A DNA stretch of 64,000 bases, taken from positions 70,759,407 through 70,823,406 of the forward strand of contig OX638372.1 of assembly GCA_951812925.1 (NCBI GenBank), written 5' to 3'. Below, in pieces: positions 11,028 to 23,243 of the stretch (the stretch's first letter is position 1; every line of letters begins with the position of its first letter). The stretch is from Calliopum simillimum (Eukaryota > Arthropoda > Insecta > Diptera > Lauxaniidae). Below the pieces are notes generated by a model. The model was given only the letters and a program-made list of their open reading frames with translations, ran no database searches and had not been told where the DNA came from. A program made the translations under genes and the position numbers.

Positions 11028-13195
11028 TTGGGATTTCAGTATCTTTAACATGGATGTCAAGACGTAAGAAAAACCGCATCTGAATGATGTGCCTTCGGTA
11101 GAACGCTAGATACGAGTCTTTTAAGTTGTGTGCATGGTTTTTACCCGAAATCTGGTAATTTTCAGTTTCTAACATGATGCTCTGGAGGCGATTGTTTTTT
11201 CGCAATATTCCCCATGAAATATTATTTCTTAATGTTATGGCTAAAAGATCTGGCGAGGAAGAAGGGTGTGCCGCCTCTGGTTCGGTGGTTAAACGTTTGC
11301 CGATTTTTCATGCGAAATTATGTTTATATAAATGGTATTTTGAGGGGCACAACAATCTGGGAGCACAAAACAGTCTCAAACCTTGCGAAATTATTGGATC
11401 TAGGGCCAATTAATATGTAAAAAAATCGCCTCCCAGTACATGCTTGAACAATGGCTAATATGTACAATTTTTTAAGATTCATCTTTATACATAATGATTG
11501 TGTGTCACTCAGAAACTACTACGCCAATTGAGCTGAAAATTTGGGAATGAGTGTATCTCAGGTATGGAAATATGTTTATGCTATACACGAAGGTTTCCGA
11601 AGACCACCCAAAGCCTTCTTAGTAAAAACGAAGAATATCTGGGAACACTGGAGGGAAAAAATCTATGGTGAACTTTCATCAAGTTTTAATTGATAGTTTT
11701 CTGGGTCACCCGAAGTTTGCCGAAGGTCACCCGAAGGCTTGATTGTCAAACGAAGAATATTTAGGTATACAAGAGGGAAAAAATCTATGGCGAACTATCA
11801 AAGAACCTTAACTCATGGTTCTTTGAACTACCCGAAGGTCACCCCTAGGCTTCATATTCAAAACGAAGAATACATGAGTGTATGAGGGCCACTCTAAATA
11901 TGCACCCTTAATAAACTTTTTTTAACCTAAGCTGTGCCTCTTGATTTTATGAATTTATATTTTATAGGCAAATTCCATGTAAATCGAAAAATTACGATTT
12001 CAAAAATTGTGTGAGGGCCACCCTAAATAAAAGTTTTATGGTTTAAGCTGTGCCACTTAATGTAAAAGCCACGTGGTGTAGAATTAATGTGAATCGATTA
12101 AGGGCGGCTTCTCATGTAACACGTCAAAAAGTAGTTGTTTTTCGGGATTGTTTTTCACTCGGAAAATAAAAACACACACAAATAATTTTTTGCATATATT
12201 TAAGAACATGTTTGAACTATAGAAAAGGCATTTTTTCAAAAACTAAAATGACAAAATGGCGGACTTATCAAAAGTCGCGTGTGGCGACATTTAATAAGTC
12301 GGATTTATCGCGGTACATTGTGGAGCCCAAAGTTTTTATCTGAAACATAAAACAAAATTTTTTATTATTCAGCAGGGTTCCCCTGAGTGCATGATTGTCT
12401 GCAACTCCAAAAAATTCGATTCTACAATATTGAAATCACGTCTTGAAAAAAAAGTGCTATTTTTTCGTCATTTTTTGTCGCTAAATGGGGCTAAAAAGTG
12501 TATAAAATAACTTTTTTTCCACAATTTCAGACATTCATGCACTCGTTCAATTTATAATCTGCAAAACACTTTTTAGAAATCAAAAATCGGTTAAGTAGTT
12601 TTTTCGCAATCGTGTACCGCGATTTTCAACCATAGTTTTGAGGAAAAACGATTTAAAGTTTTAAAAAAAAATCGATTTTTTGAAAATTTTACATGAGCTC
12701 GCTGGTTCAATCAATCATATTTTCCATAATATTTAGAGTTGAGTCATGAAACTTTGGGAATATACTCCCAAGACGTTATTCTATCAGCCTATGGAAAAAA
12801 AAAAATCGATTTTTTGAAAATTTTACATGAGAAGCCCCCCTTAACCGGTTTGTGAGAAAAAACGATTAAAAAAATGTTTTTGTGTGAGGGCCACCCTAAA
12901 TAAACACTCTTGCGGTATGCAATATACTTTTTAACCGATTCCCATACCTACCAAATACATATAAAAAATTTCATAAAAATCGGTCGAACCGTTTCAGAGT
13001 AATTCGAACACAAACACCGTGACGCGAGATTTTTGAAGATATTGGGGGAGGCGATCGAAAAAAGTCAGTAACGCTGGCTGAAAAATACTTCTAATATATC
13101 TAAAATTAATAATTCGCGGTCCAAAAAATTGTGCCACACGTTTGAAAAATAAATCTTTTTTTTTCGAAAAAGTCACACTTGGTCAGATTTTCCCA
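11028..13195 (+). repeat. Long repeat, truncated copy of the 52149-55024 element
   Basis: From ATCTTTAACATGGATGT to CACACTTGGTCAGATTTTCCC this matches 52418-55020 in the same orientation along its length, apart from the 750-bp insert in that copy. It lacks that copy's left TIR, so it is truncated on the left. It includes about three units (11560-11880) of the GAAGGTCACCCGAAGG minisatellite also found at 27100-27714. No coding frame was recognised. Confidence 0.8.
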
Positions 13196-13296
13196 TATAC
13201 GAATCTTAACCAAATAAGTATCAGTAAAATGTCAGTTATTTAATAAAGACAGAGTACACTAAATACTTAGAATATCAAAAACAAACAACTCTTATA

Positions 13297-13952
13297 CACG
13301 GTGGTACGGAAGAAAATTATTTACGTATAAAAGTGTCGCTAAAATCGGTTGATATAAAAAAATTTGTGTTTTTTTGCTGATTCAGAATCTGTTTTTAGCG
13401 AAATCCTATCAGATCCCCTTCAAGAGTCATACTAAAAATACCTTTTAATAAGTATTTTTGGAATTCTTCAATTAAAAATATGTAGTTACATTTTCATAAG
13501 GTTACGAAGCTTCTAGGAGGTAATAGGGGAGGCCTAGGCTTACAAAAAATTGCACCCGGGGGGGGTCCAAAATGTACCCCTACGGAGTTATAGGGTTAAA
13601 ACTGATTTTCTGCCTCTTTTCAGAAAAAACAATTTTCTTGGGTCACCCTAACGTTTTATTGAAAACATTTCTATGGCAAAGATTTAGCTAATTGTAAGAG
13701 CTTTTAGATAATGTATATGGTTTATAGGATTTAAAAGGATTTCGCAAAGTTCTGGACCTTTAAAATTGATATTTTAATTTTTTTTTCCCCATTTTTTAAC
13801 TTTGATGGCCTTTTTAGTATAACTTTAGAAGGGGATCTGATAGGATTTCGCTAAAAACAGATTCTGAATCAGCAAAAAAATACAAATTTTTTTATATCAA
13901 CCGATTTTAGCGACACTTTTATACGTAAATAATTTTCTTCCGTACCACCGTG
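13297..13952. mobile_element. CACGGTG foldback element, 656 bp
   Basis: The ends read CACGGTGGTACGGAAGAAAA inward on both sides, with arms of roughly 140 bases or more. TATA flanks both ends (13293-13296, 13953-13956). The terminal CACGGTG and a 4-base TSD match the unrelated-looking element at 19293-20678, suggesting the same CMC/Chapaev-like superfamily. Non-coding. Confidence 0.85.
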
Positions 13953-14548
13953 TATAACAAGTACATATTAAGATATGTATATTTGAAATACTTACCCTAT
14001 AACTGTTTGAAGTTGAAGAAGATGCTGCTCCCGTACTTCCGTAATTATATTGCGAATGATACCCACTTGCTAGAATTTTTTTATGTGCAGATGCATGTGC
14101 ACGGTAAGCACTAACACTTAGTTTCATTTTCAGAAGAAGAGTTCTGTTGAATTCAGAGATAATGTATACCGTTGCTATATAATTTATCTTTGGCGAAGTG
14201 GTGCATTGACCCTTTGAAAGAATTTAAGGCCACTAATATTTCGATCACTCTGAGAACACAAAATGTGGTCTGGCAAAAATATGCATTGTCTGTAAATAAA
14301 AATGTAAATTTTTGAAACTTGAGCCTATTTTTAAAATGGTGTGTTTATTTTTTGTTATCTTGAGCAGTTTTTTTTTTATTTTTTCTTCTTTCTTACACCT
14401 AAAAGTAAATGCTGTGCTATAGAAAGCATCCTCAACATCCACATATAAAGAGGTGGAGAATTATCCATTATTTTTTTAAAGGAATAGATAATCCCTCTTA
14501 TTAAAAAATTAATAAAGGTACATCTGAAACATGTAAGCTCAAAAGGTA

Positions 14549-15270
14549 CACAGTAAAAATTTAAGTTTAACTTTAAAAGCGAAAAAATATATATATAGAA
14601 CAATGCCAAAAAAATTTTTAATATTAAACTATTTTGGAGTAAATAAATAGAGAGAGAAAAATGAAAAAAAATTAATTTTAGTTTTAAACTACAATAATTG
14701 GAAAAAAAAAACAAACCATCCATACTGAGATTCGAACCAAGGGTACAACATCTTATACCTATGTAGATAAATTACAAAGTCTTTAGCTCATTCGGCTATT
14801 AAGCTTTTTGCCGTAGTTGTGTGAAATTTGTATTTAAACAATTGAAAAAAAAATGTTTTCTTTATTTTGTTCTCGTTCTTTTTTTTATGCTCTTTTGATA
14901 AATTAAGTTTTTCAAATTTTGAAATTAAGAAGTCTCTCCAAGCTAAATTAAAACTTTAATGGCATTAGTTTCAAACCAAAAGTATTAAAATTGGCGAAGA
15001 GAATATTTTAATACTTTCCTTGAACTTTTTTTAAAACTAAAAATTATTAGATTTTTGAATTTAAAATTATTTTAGGATTGCTTTTAAGCCACTTTGGTAT
15101 TAAAAAATTTAAAAAACTAAATGGTTTCAAAGCAATTATTATTTGTGATAAAATTAAAACTTACCGGAATAAATTTCAACCTTTTTTGGAATGAATTTTG
15201 AATTTAATACCAATACAGTTTAAAATCAATACCGAATGAAATCAAAAGTAAACTATCAATTTTTACTGTG
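14549..15270. mobile_element. TA-flanked MITE, 722 bp
   Basis: Perfect 13-base ends CACAGTAAAAATT are flanked by TA on both sides (14547-14548, 15271-15272), as expected of a Tc1/mariner-related MITE. The element encloses a tRNA-like sequence (14720-14823, minus) and otherwise only AT-rich DNA. Confidence 0.78.
14720..14823 (-). promoter_or_regulatory. tRNA-like sequence with Pol III A and B boxes
   Basis: On the minus strand TAGCCGAATGAG (14798-14787) resembles an A box. GGTTCGAATCT (14738-14728) is a near-perfect B box, about 50 bases downstream. The arrangement recalls a tRNA with a long variable arm (Leu/Ser type) or the head of a tRNA-derived SINE. The acceptor stem does not close convincingly, so I do not call a functional tRNA. 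Confidence 0.45.
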
Positions 15271-17600
15271 TATAACATCAACGAGTTACAACAACAGGGT
15301 GATGTACAACGAAGGAAAAACACAAAAACAAAACTTTCGCCTCTATTGTATTTCCCCGTTGCTGTGATTCTGTACAAATCTATACGAAAGGGTAAATATA
15401 TTTAGGGTAATCCCTAAAACGTGTAAATGCCTCGAAAACCTCGTAAACTCATAAGAGGGGTCAAAGTCAATACAAATTTTAACAGTTTTACGAATTACAA
15501 GGATTTCGAGGCACTCACACGTGTTAAAGAAAACCCAATGCATCCTTGTAAGTTATTATTATTATTGCGTTGTGGTAATCGGCTTTTTTATGTAAATTTT
15601 ATTGAAAAATATTGAACTTTAGCCGTGGTAATAAAAACGAAAGTTTATGTTTTTTATTTTCAATATTTCGGCTTAATTTTTAAGCCATCATCAGGAAATT
15701 TAGGAAAAATACAGATATGTTTACATTTTGAAACAATTAATAATGTTTCTTACATTTTTACATTTTTAATATTTTTTGTCGACCAAGTTGTTTACCGTCC
15801 ATTGTCCAGCTATCGACTGATTTTATGTCGGATCAGTTGCTTGTAAATCTGTGCGCAACCGTCGCACAAAGGGGTATTGTATGCGCTTTTACGCATTTAA
15901 TTGAAAAAAAAAATTTTTGAAGTACCAGTTTTTTTTGATACCGTTTTAAAGATAATTAAATTCTGCGTCACAAACAATAAAAATTGTTGACCTAACATTA
16001 CTAGTAAAAAAGTTATATGCGGTTGAAAATCAACTTTTTTGCTTTCGTTCGCGCGCTGCGGAAAATTTGAATTTTTTGGCTTTTTTAAAGTATATTTTTA
16101 TTTAAAAAAAAGTTTTTTGTGGAAAAAATTTTAATGGAACCTTTAATTTCAGGTAATTGTGGTTCTTACTACATTAACGCTTTTTTGAGTTAATGTTAAA
16201 AAATTTTGTTTTATGTATATTAAATATGTGTTAAAAAATTAGGGTTTTTTATTATTCAAGTGGAGTTAAAGTATTTTAGGTTGTGCAAGGTTTTCATCTT
16301 GTTATGATTTTCTTTAACTATAGACTGTTCATAATAAGTGTTAAAAATTTGGTTGTGCCATGTTTTGCTCCTTCGGAATTATTAAACTCTTTGTGAGAGA
16401 ACTCCAGTCGCTATAATCACAAGAAGCAAGTGCAGCCACCATCAATGCAATGATTTTTTTTCCTTTTGTTTTGTTTTTCTTCTTAAATTTTGATGGACTC
16501 TTTTAGTTCAGGTATTTTTGTAATACAAAAGTGGTTTTTGTTTTGTGGAAAAGTATTTTGTTATATTTAAATTTTTTTTTTTTTTTTGTTCGTTAGTTTA
16601 AAATTAAGTTCATTTTGGCTATATACATAGACATATAGTCGTTCCAAAAGTGAGCTCAAACAAAAATGTTTTGATTTTAATAAAGAGTAGACATTTAAGT
16701 TACTTTTTATGAAAAAAAAGTGTTGCGGGTTTTTGAGCGGGTGGGAGGAATTTTAATTTTTTTAAGGCAAACTGACATGTCCAATATGTATGAAAGTGGA
16801 GCAAAAAACAAATAAAAAGTTAAATACAGACATAAAGACAGATAATTACCACCAAAAATCTGCAGAGGGTGTCAATAAAGTAAGCTGAGTTTTTAAAAAT
16901 TTTTGAAGGTCATTAAGAGGTCGCTCAGCGCCGTTTTATGCAAAATCTCGGCTTAGTACAGTTTTTATTTTATTACGATTTAAGAAACGCTCGGAATGAG
17001 TCATCCGATATATCAAATTTTTTGTCTTGAGTCAAGATATATAAAAACATTATATCTCGAATTTAAAATCATTCATATATTGTTGTTTTAGATAAAAAAC
17101 CTAAAGAAAACTTATTTTCGATATTTCGGCCCGCTGTAAAACTTTTAAACTACATCTTGGAAAAACTGTATTTCATAAGTTTATCATAAAATTATACAAG
17201 AAACAATTTTCTATTGCATCTTAACCCATTATATCCTGTTTTTATGGGTCTTCTTGACCCTTTTTTCCAAAAACTTGGTTAAAATGGGTTAAAATGTTCT
17301 ACAAAAATATTCTTCAAAAAATTTCACTAGGGGTCATCAAGGACAGAAATTCTTAAAACTTCAGAATAATGCGTAAAAAATTTGATGACAATTTTCAATT
17401 TCCGTTTTTTATTGCTATTAAAAAAAAATTTCACTACATAATGTACAACTGCATAAGTTTTCTACTTTTTTATGCATAATTAACTAAAAAAATAAGTTTT
17501 TATAACCCTCAATAGTCTGGATGAATTAATAGCGTGTTTTGGTATCTAATACCCCACTGTGCGTCGGTGTCTGTCTTAAAGTTAAGTCGTCTGTCTGTCG
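15271..17600. other. No gene; two hairpins
   Basis: An imperfect inverted repeat of about 50-base arms covers 15420-15526. TTTCGGCTTAA...TTAAGCCATCATCAGG at 15666-15694 is a stem-loop with flanks like those of Penelope-type terminal repeats. The remainder is AT-rich with poly-T runs and no protein domain. Confidence 0.5.
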
Positions 17601-17733
17601 GTGTATTAATGATGTGCAGCATTTCTATTGTGTATCGTCTCGTATAGTTCTGTTCCTATTGTAAAATTTTGGTCTTATCAAAAGCAGGCGTATGCTTTTC
17701 TTTTATGCAGTGTTGTGCAAGTGCAAGTGCAGT

Positions 17734-18245
17734 TTAGTTTTCACTTTTTGGCTTTAAGTCTGACTTATGTAACGATATTCTCGTCCTTAGTTTGGATTTT
17801 GTCGTACCAACATATACTTGTCCGCATACGTGAGTTCCGTCTATATTGCATGTTATTTTGTATACCAGATTCGATTTGTCCATATCGTCAACCTTACTTT
17901 TTGTCTTCGTGTATATACTCTGTAGCGTATTATACGATTTTGGTGCCACACAATATTTGTTTTTGTCATAAATGTCCGTTTTCTTTAGTTTTTTGTGAAA
18001 CCTTGAATATATGTTATACTTTTGTAGACCTTATGTTCCGTGTACCTTGCTGTTGCATTTTTATTTTGTATTGTAGCTTCACGTGTTAGTTTATTTATTG
18101 CTTTTTGCGGGAAATCATTCCTAGCAAGTATTTCTCTTACACGTTTTTTGCTAATTTTATGGAAGACTATATCGCTAATACTCAAAACTCTATTTATAAA
18201 ATTTTTCTCGCTGTTCAGAATGGTCTTGTTAATGTTGATGTTTTG
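17734..18245 (-). pseudogene. Penelope-like element, GIY-YIG endonuclease end
   Basis: Read on the minus strand, 18245-17985 encodes EKNFINRVLSISDIVF...REILARNDFPQKAINKL, the linker region of Penelope polyproteins. After a stop, 17949-17734 encodes NLVYKITCNIDGTHVCGQVY then VGTTKSKLRTRISLHKSD. This is the GIY-YIG endonuclease domain as found in Penelope-like elements (VYKI for GIY, QVYVG for YIG, then the arginine of RTRI and the histidine of LHKS). It is the C-terminal half of the element whose reverse transcriptase lies at 21346-22079. The two are separated by the LINE. Confidence 0.8.
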
Positions 18246-18282
18246 AGTAAAAATTTATCAGTTTACCCGAAGCCGTGGGTTT

Positions 18283-21017
18283 TTGATACTAATCAATCTT
18301 TATTTGGTTATTCCTTTACTGCCGAAACTACTTCCCTTTGTAACACACATTTTCAATTGTATTATAAGCTTTTCCTCTTTTCCCGCGTGCTGGAAGTCTT
18401 CGAAAATCATACCTCTATCAAAAAATCGAGATGAATACCGGCCAATTGCTATTTTACCGTTCATTTCAAAAGTTTTTGAACGTATTCTGTATAAGCAAAT
18501 GAATAATTTTCTCAGCAGATACTCGCTAATAACGGAAAAACAATCTGGGTTCAGATCCAAAAGAAGTTGTGTGACTGCCCTTCTAGAAGTAACCGATGAT
18601 ATTCGTTCAGCTCTAGATAAAAATGAAACTACATTTTTAACGCTTCTTGACCACTCTAAGGCCTTTGACAGCGTCGATCACAACTTACTATGCTGGAAAT
18701 TACAAAACTTGTTTTCCAATTCTCTTCCTATTTTAAGAGGTGTTCCTCAAGGCTTTTTTCTCAATGTATATTAATGATATAACTAAAATCACTAAACATT
18801 GTAAATAACATTTATATGCAGATGATGTGCAGGTGTACATTAGTACAAATTCCACCGCGGTGTCCGATTGCGTCTCTAACCTTTGTGCTGACCTCACCCT
18901 TATTGATGATTGGGCTTCGAAAAATGGTCTTTGCCTTAACGCCTCCAAGTCCAAGTGTATTATAATACACAAAAAAAATCTCGACCTTGGGGTTGTTCCA
19001 AGTATCAAATTCAATAGTTCCGAGATTTTTTATGTTGATACTGCGAAAAATTTGGGAATCATCTTCAACAAGTTGTTAACGTGGAACAATCAAATCAATA
19101 CGGCGATTGGAAAAGTGTATGGTATGTTGCGTGTTTTATGGACGATACAATCTGTTACGCCCCTCAAAACTAGGCTCCTTTTAGCGAATTCGTATTTGAT
19201 CCCTACACTGCTGTATGGCTGTGAAATCTTTTCCAATTGCGACAGTATCTGCAAAAACAAACTAAATGTGCTGTACAACAACATTGCAAGATCACGGTGC
19301 TTGTGGGAGAATTTAAATCAAATTTTGATGTACCTCGGATTTTTTTGTAAATTCTTATTATAGATGTCAATAGAAGTTATTCTATGCAAAAAATAAAATT
19401 ATAGAGGTGGCGCTTTTTTAAAGATAATCCCTTTTCCAATTGGGGCATTTTCCCATACAAAAAAATAAAAATTTTTTTTTTAACTACATTAAACAAAAAT
19501 CAAAATAATCACATTCGATGTGTTTTGCGATGCTTCACGCGAATCCGACCTCAGAATTGCTCTGTCGTGTATAGTTTTTGAGATATTCAAATCTAAAAGC
19601 CGAAAAAAGTCGTTTATTGCCATGTTTTGAAGCTATATAACTATGTAACATATCATTTATTCGTTAAATGTGGTTAAAACACTTGAAAGTCATGATCTTT
19701 TCCTTTAAAATCTAATTTAAATTATGTTTATATCTTCACGCTTCTAAGAGATATCGTAGACCGAAATATTGGCTAAACGGGTTTTTTGCACTTTTGTGTC
19801 TTTTTAGGATAGGATATCTTTGACGAAAAAAAAGATATCAACATAATTTAAATTAGGTTTTAAAGGCAAAGATTAGGACTTTAAAGTTGTTTACCAGATT
19901 TGATGAAACTAAAATTTCTTTCACATTTTAAGCATGTTTAACGAACCGACCATTTTAAAATTAAGCCGTATGGCATACACGTAACAACACTCGGGGTGTC
20001 AAACGGTTGAATTTACAAGTAGTCGGTTCGTTGAACATGTTTAAAATGTGAAAGAAATTTTAATTTCGTTAAATCTGATAAACAACTTTAAAGTCCTAAT
20101 CTTTGCCTTTAAAACCTAATTTAATTTGTTTTGATGTCTTTTTTTTCGTCAAAGATATCCTAACCTAAAAAGACACAAAAGTGCAAAAAACCCGTTTAGC
20201 CAATATTTCGGTCTACGATATCTCTTAGAAGCATGAAGATATAAACATAATTTAAATTAGATTTTAAAGGAAAAGATCATGACTTTCAAGTGTTTTAACC
20301 ACATTTAACGAATAAATGATATGTTACATAGTTATATAGCTTCAAAACATGGCAAAAAACGACTTTTTTCGGCTTTTAGATTTGAATATCTCAAAAACTA
20401 TACACGATAGAGCAATTCTGAGGTCGGATTCGCGTGAAGCATCGCAAAACACATCGAATGTGATTATTTTGATTTTTGTTTAATGTAGTTAAAAAAAAAA
20501 AATTTTATTTTTTTGTATGGGAAAATGCCCCAATTGGAAAAGGGATTATCTTAAAAAGCGCCACCTCTATAATTTTATTTTTTGCATAGAATAACTTCTA
20601 TTGACATCTATAATAAGAATTTACAAAAAAATCCGAGGTACATCAAAATTTGATTTAAATTCTCCCACAAGCACCGTGAGATATATATTTGGACGTAGGC
20701 GTACTGATCACATATCTCCATTTAGTAATCAAATTTTTGATATGCCACTGAATTCTATCTTGCGGTTGAGAACTATTTTACTGTTACATAAAATAATATA
20801 CAACAAAATACCCATAGATTTGTATAACAAGCTACTTTTTTCACGATCAAGTAGAAATAATAACATTTTACCCATACGGCACTCATTTCTAATTTCTGAA
20901 CGTCAGTTTTTTATTCACGCAATTAGACTTTGGAACTCCCTCCCTTCAGTACTCCAATTAACTGGTAACGCATCGCAATTTAAACGGAAGTTATTTACCT
21001 ATTTGAAGCAAAACTAA
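18283..21017 (+). pseudogene. LINE reverse transcriptase, interrupted
   Basis: The frame reads DEYRPIAILPFISKVFE, GFRSKRSCVTALLEV and LLDHSKAFDSVDHNLL (first catalytic aspartate), then GVPQG, after which the usual SILGPLLF is missing. YADDVQVYIS at 18815 holds the catalytic YADD. The thumb and C-terminal part follow to LNVLYNNIAR. The text resumes across the foldback as RYIFGRRRTDHISPF (20683 on) and ends LFTYLKQN at 21017. Removing the foldback and one AGAT restores the continuous frame ...NNIARYIFGRR. Damage before that insertion: a frameshift near 18420, loss of about eight residues after GVPQG, and a stop near 18804. Clade assignment (CR1-like rather than Jockey) is from the C-terminal motif and moderate. 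Confidence 0.82.
19293..20678. mobile_element. CACGGTG foldback, 1386 bp, inside the LINE
   Basis: The ends are CACGGTGCTTGTGGGAGAAT and its complement. The arms of about 660 bases each (19293-19950, 20018-20678) pair nearly perfectly around a unique loop of roughly 65 bases. AGAT flanks both sides (19289-19292, 20679-20682), and excision in thought restores LINE codons. Arm sequence is partly shared with the foldbacks at 23244 and 47104. Non-coding. Confidence 0.92.
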
Positions 21018-21345
21018 TGATAAAAAAAAATAACTACGTCAACCATATCCTATAAAATGTGAAAACGATGTAATAAAGTCAATACTTCTTGTGCATTTAA
21101 AATAATTTCAATTCAATTCAATTTTATTTAACCAATTTTTACAATAATATATGCAATACTATGGTTATTTAAATATACATTTTGGTAGTTCAGTGTAACT
21201 TCTCAGCACTAAAATTTAATTTAATTTAATTTATTCCTTAAACTCAAATTAATTATATTTATTTATTACTTAAAAAAAAAAAAAAAAAATAAAAATATTA
21301 TTATTATTACTATTATTATTAAATTAAAAGTTAATTTCATAACAA

Positions 21346-22079
21346 TCATGCATTTAGTACATTAGAAATAAGATCCTGATCTTTTTGTACTATTATATCC
21401 ATTAATAAATACAAATATAAAATGTCGTTAACATATTTTGTGAGACATCTTGGTTTTGAGTTGCATTTTTCCATAAAAGTAATCAATATTTCTTCCATGA
21501 CGATATCCGCTTTTATGGGAGAAATTGGGGAACCCATTGGCAAGCCTTTTATTTGACTATAAATCGTATCATTGTATTTAAAATAATTGTTTTCACAAAT
21601 ACAAAACTAACATTTCAATAAAAAGTGATTTTGAAATATCTGTATATTTGGTTATCGAATCCCATTTTTTACTAATAACCTTTATCGCGAAATCCACAGG
21701 TATGCTTGGAAACAGCGAAATCACATCAAAAGATATCAACTGTTCGTCATCGGCTATGTACGAATTTTCTTATTTGTTTTTTAATTCTACCGCGTCCTTT
21801 ATGTTGTACTCTAAATCAACAGTAATATTTTTCAAAATATTCCCTATGTATCTGCATAGACCGTATGAGCGGGAATTTATAGATGAACAAATTTGTCTCA
21901 GAAGCATGTTATCTTTATGCATTTTAGGTAGCCCATATAAACGTGGTGGCGTCTCAGTATGTGTTGTTAATTTATGTTTTTCTTGTTCAGTTAATATATT
22001 TTTGGTTAACATTTTATCAACAAGGTTATTGTTTTTTTGTTGTGAAGTTAAAGTCGGGTTCCTTCTTATCGATTTGTAA
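21346..22079 (-). pseudogene. Penelope-like reverse transcriptase
   Basis: On the minus strand 22012-21770 reads PRLYGLPKMHKDNMLLRQIC and SSINSRSYGLCRYIG. Then comes DEQLISFDVISLFPSIPVDF (catalytic aspartate in SFDV; near 21740), and after a frameshift LPMGSPISPIKADIVMEE and LTKYVNDILYLY (21540-21400). These are the hallmark motifs of Penelope-type RTs. The catalytic YVDD is YVND here, so a metal-binding aspartate is lost. The sequence stops at about 21349 where unrelated DNA up to the LINE end begins. The GIY-YIG end continues at 18245. Confidence 0.85.
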
Positions 22080-22140
22080 GTCTATCCATCTCCTAATATT
22101 GTGCGCATTTTTGTTACATATTCATTTTTATATAACGCCA

Positions 22141-22330
22141 CTCACAGTGGCCAAAATCTGTGAATGGGGTTTCATTTGTACTAGTTTAGTGGTCTGAAAA
22201 ATGCAAACCCCGAAATCGTAGCTGATCATCTCCGCGAAATATCGCAAAAATACATATTCCATATAAAATAAAAAAATGAAGAAAAAAAAACAGAACAAAC
22301 AAATATAAAAATAGTTATATTTAATGTATT
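22141..22330. repeat. Repeat shared with 46990-47160
   Basis: TCATTTGTACTAGTTTAGTG through CCGAAATCGTAGCTGA and the following A-rich tract closely match 47007-47160, the left flank and arm of the large foldback there. Here no mirror arm follows, so it is a solo fragment next to a Tc1-like relic. Confidence 0.65.
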
Positions 22331-22830
22331 TTGTAATGTTTCCGGGTCAACTTTTTTACACCGCAAGGAAGAAAGGCGATATTGCGTCAAATTTAAAGCA
22401 AAAAAACTGGACGAGTTTCCAAAGAAATATTTGGTTTGGCAAGTAATTTGTAAATGCTGTTTGAAGAGTTCAGTATTTGTTATAACTGGTACAATTAACC
22501 ACAAAATTTATGTGAAAGAGTGCTAACAGAAACGTCTGCTGAAATCCTGTGATATTTTGGCCAGATTTGGCGAGTTGTCACTATAGCAAATTGGCCATGA
22601 ATTGGTATGAAGAGAATGGGGTCAATGTTGTAACGAAAAATACAAGTTGCCCTGAGCTTCGGCCGATTGGAAAATACTGGGCTATAATGCAGAGAAAATT
22701 CCTTAAAATAAAGAAAGTTGTCAAAAATTAAAAAAAAAACTAAAACATAAATGGATCAAGGTATCATCCCAGGTCACCCAAAGTGATGTGCAGAGCCTAA
22801 TGAAAGGTGTTAATTCAAAGTTACGATATT
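22330..22830 (+). pseudogene. Decayed Tc1-like DD37E transposase
   Basis: The text reads YLVWQVICKCCLKSSVFVI, then FWPDLASCHYSKLAMNWYEE (22555 on), then CPELRPIGKYWAIMQRKFL. It is the same family as 4185-5156. The third catalytic glutamate in RPIEKYW is glycine, the interval before it is shortened by several residues, and stops interrupt the frame near 22524. It ends near QSLMKGVNSK at about 22820. No TIRs were found. Confidence 0.8.
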
Positions 22831-23243
22831 TTGCATATATCTCAAATGAGCAAACCTTTTCATTTTCTAAAATACCCTTGAGCTTCAAAAAATTATTACT
22901 TTCTTTTTTTTGGTCAAAAAGTAAACGTTTCATACCCATACCTCAGATCGGATCGTTCACAATCTGTTGAATGTGGCGTACTGATATGAATGCGGCTCAA
23001 TACAATCATTATTTGTGACCGTCCAGTGGAAAAGTAGCTTATCTTCATAAAATAAAAAACGGTTTTCTTGCAATTTCTAAAAATACATACAATTTTGAAT
23101 TAAATGACACCTCAATCACTGGAAAGCTCCAAAAATTGACTGAGTTATGGCATTTTGAAATCGTAAAATGAAAAGCTCATGTTTTTAGATATCGAAGTTC
23201 AAAGTCAGTAAGACTGCTTTTATTGATATTTGTCGTTTAATAA
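22831..23243. other. No feature recognised
   Basis: AT-rich DNA without a convincing reading frame or repeat boundary, ending at the foldback that starts at 23244. Confidence 0.5.

Larger units (their letters stand above)
18250..21105 (+). mobile_element. CR1/Jockey-like LINE, 5'-truncated, split by a foldback
   Basis: A plus-strand non-LTR retrotransposon interrupts the minus-strand Penelope element. It is truncated on the left and has no endonuclease. An AATAAA lies near 21072, and the right end is near ATTCAATTCAATT (21108 on), where tandem short repeats typical of CR1-like 3' ends begin. The foldback 19293-20678 sits inside its coding region. The left boundary is approximate. Confidence 0.78.

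Noticed and set aside
14720..14823. A functional tRNA gene
   Set aside because: Pol III boxes are good but the acceptor and anticodon stems do not pair convincingly and it lies inside a MITE.
17628..18089. A 153-codon plus-strand frame
   Set aside because: It is antisense to the Penelope GIY-YIG region on the minus strand, whose domain motifs are clear; the plus-strand protein resembles nothing.
21648..22079. A 143-codon plus-strand frame
   Set aside because: Antisense shadow of the Penelope reverse transcriptase on the minus strand.
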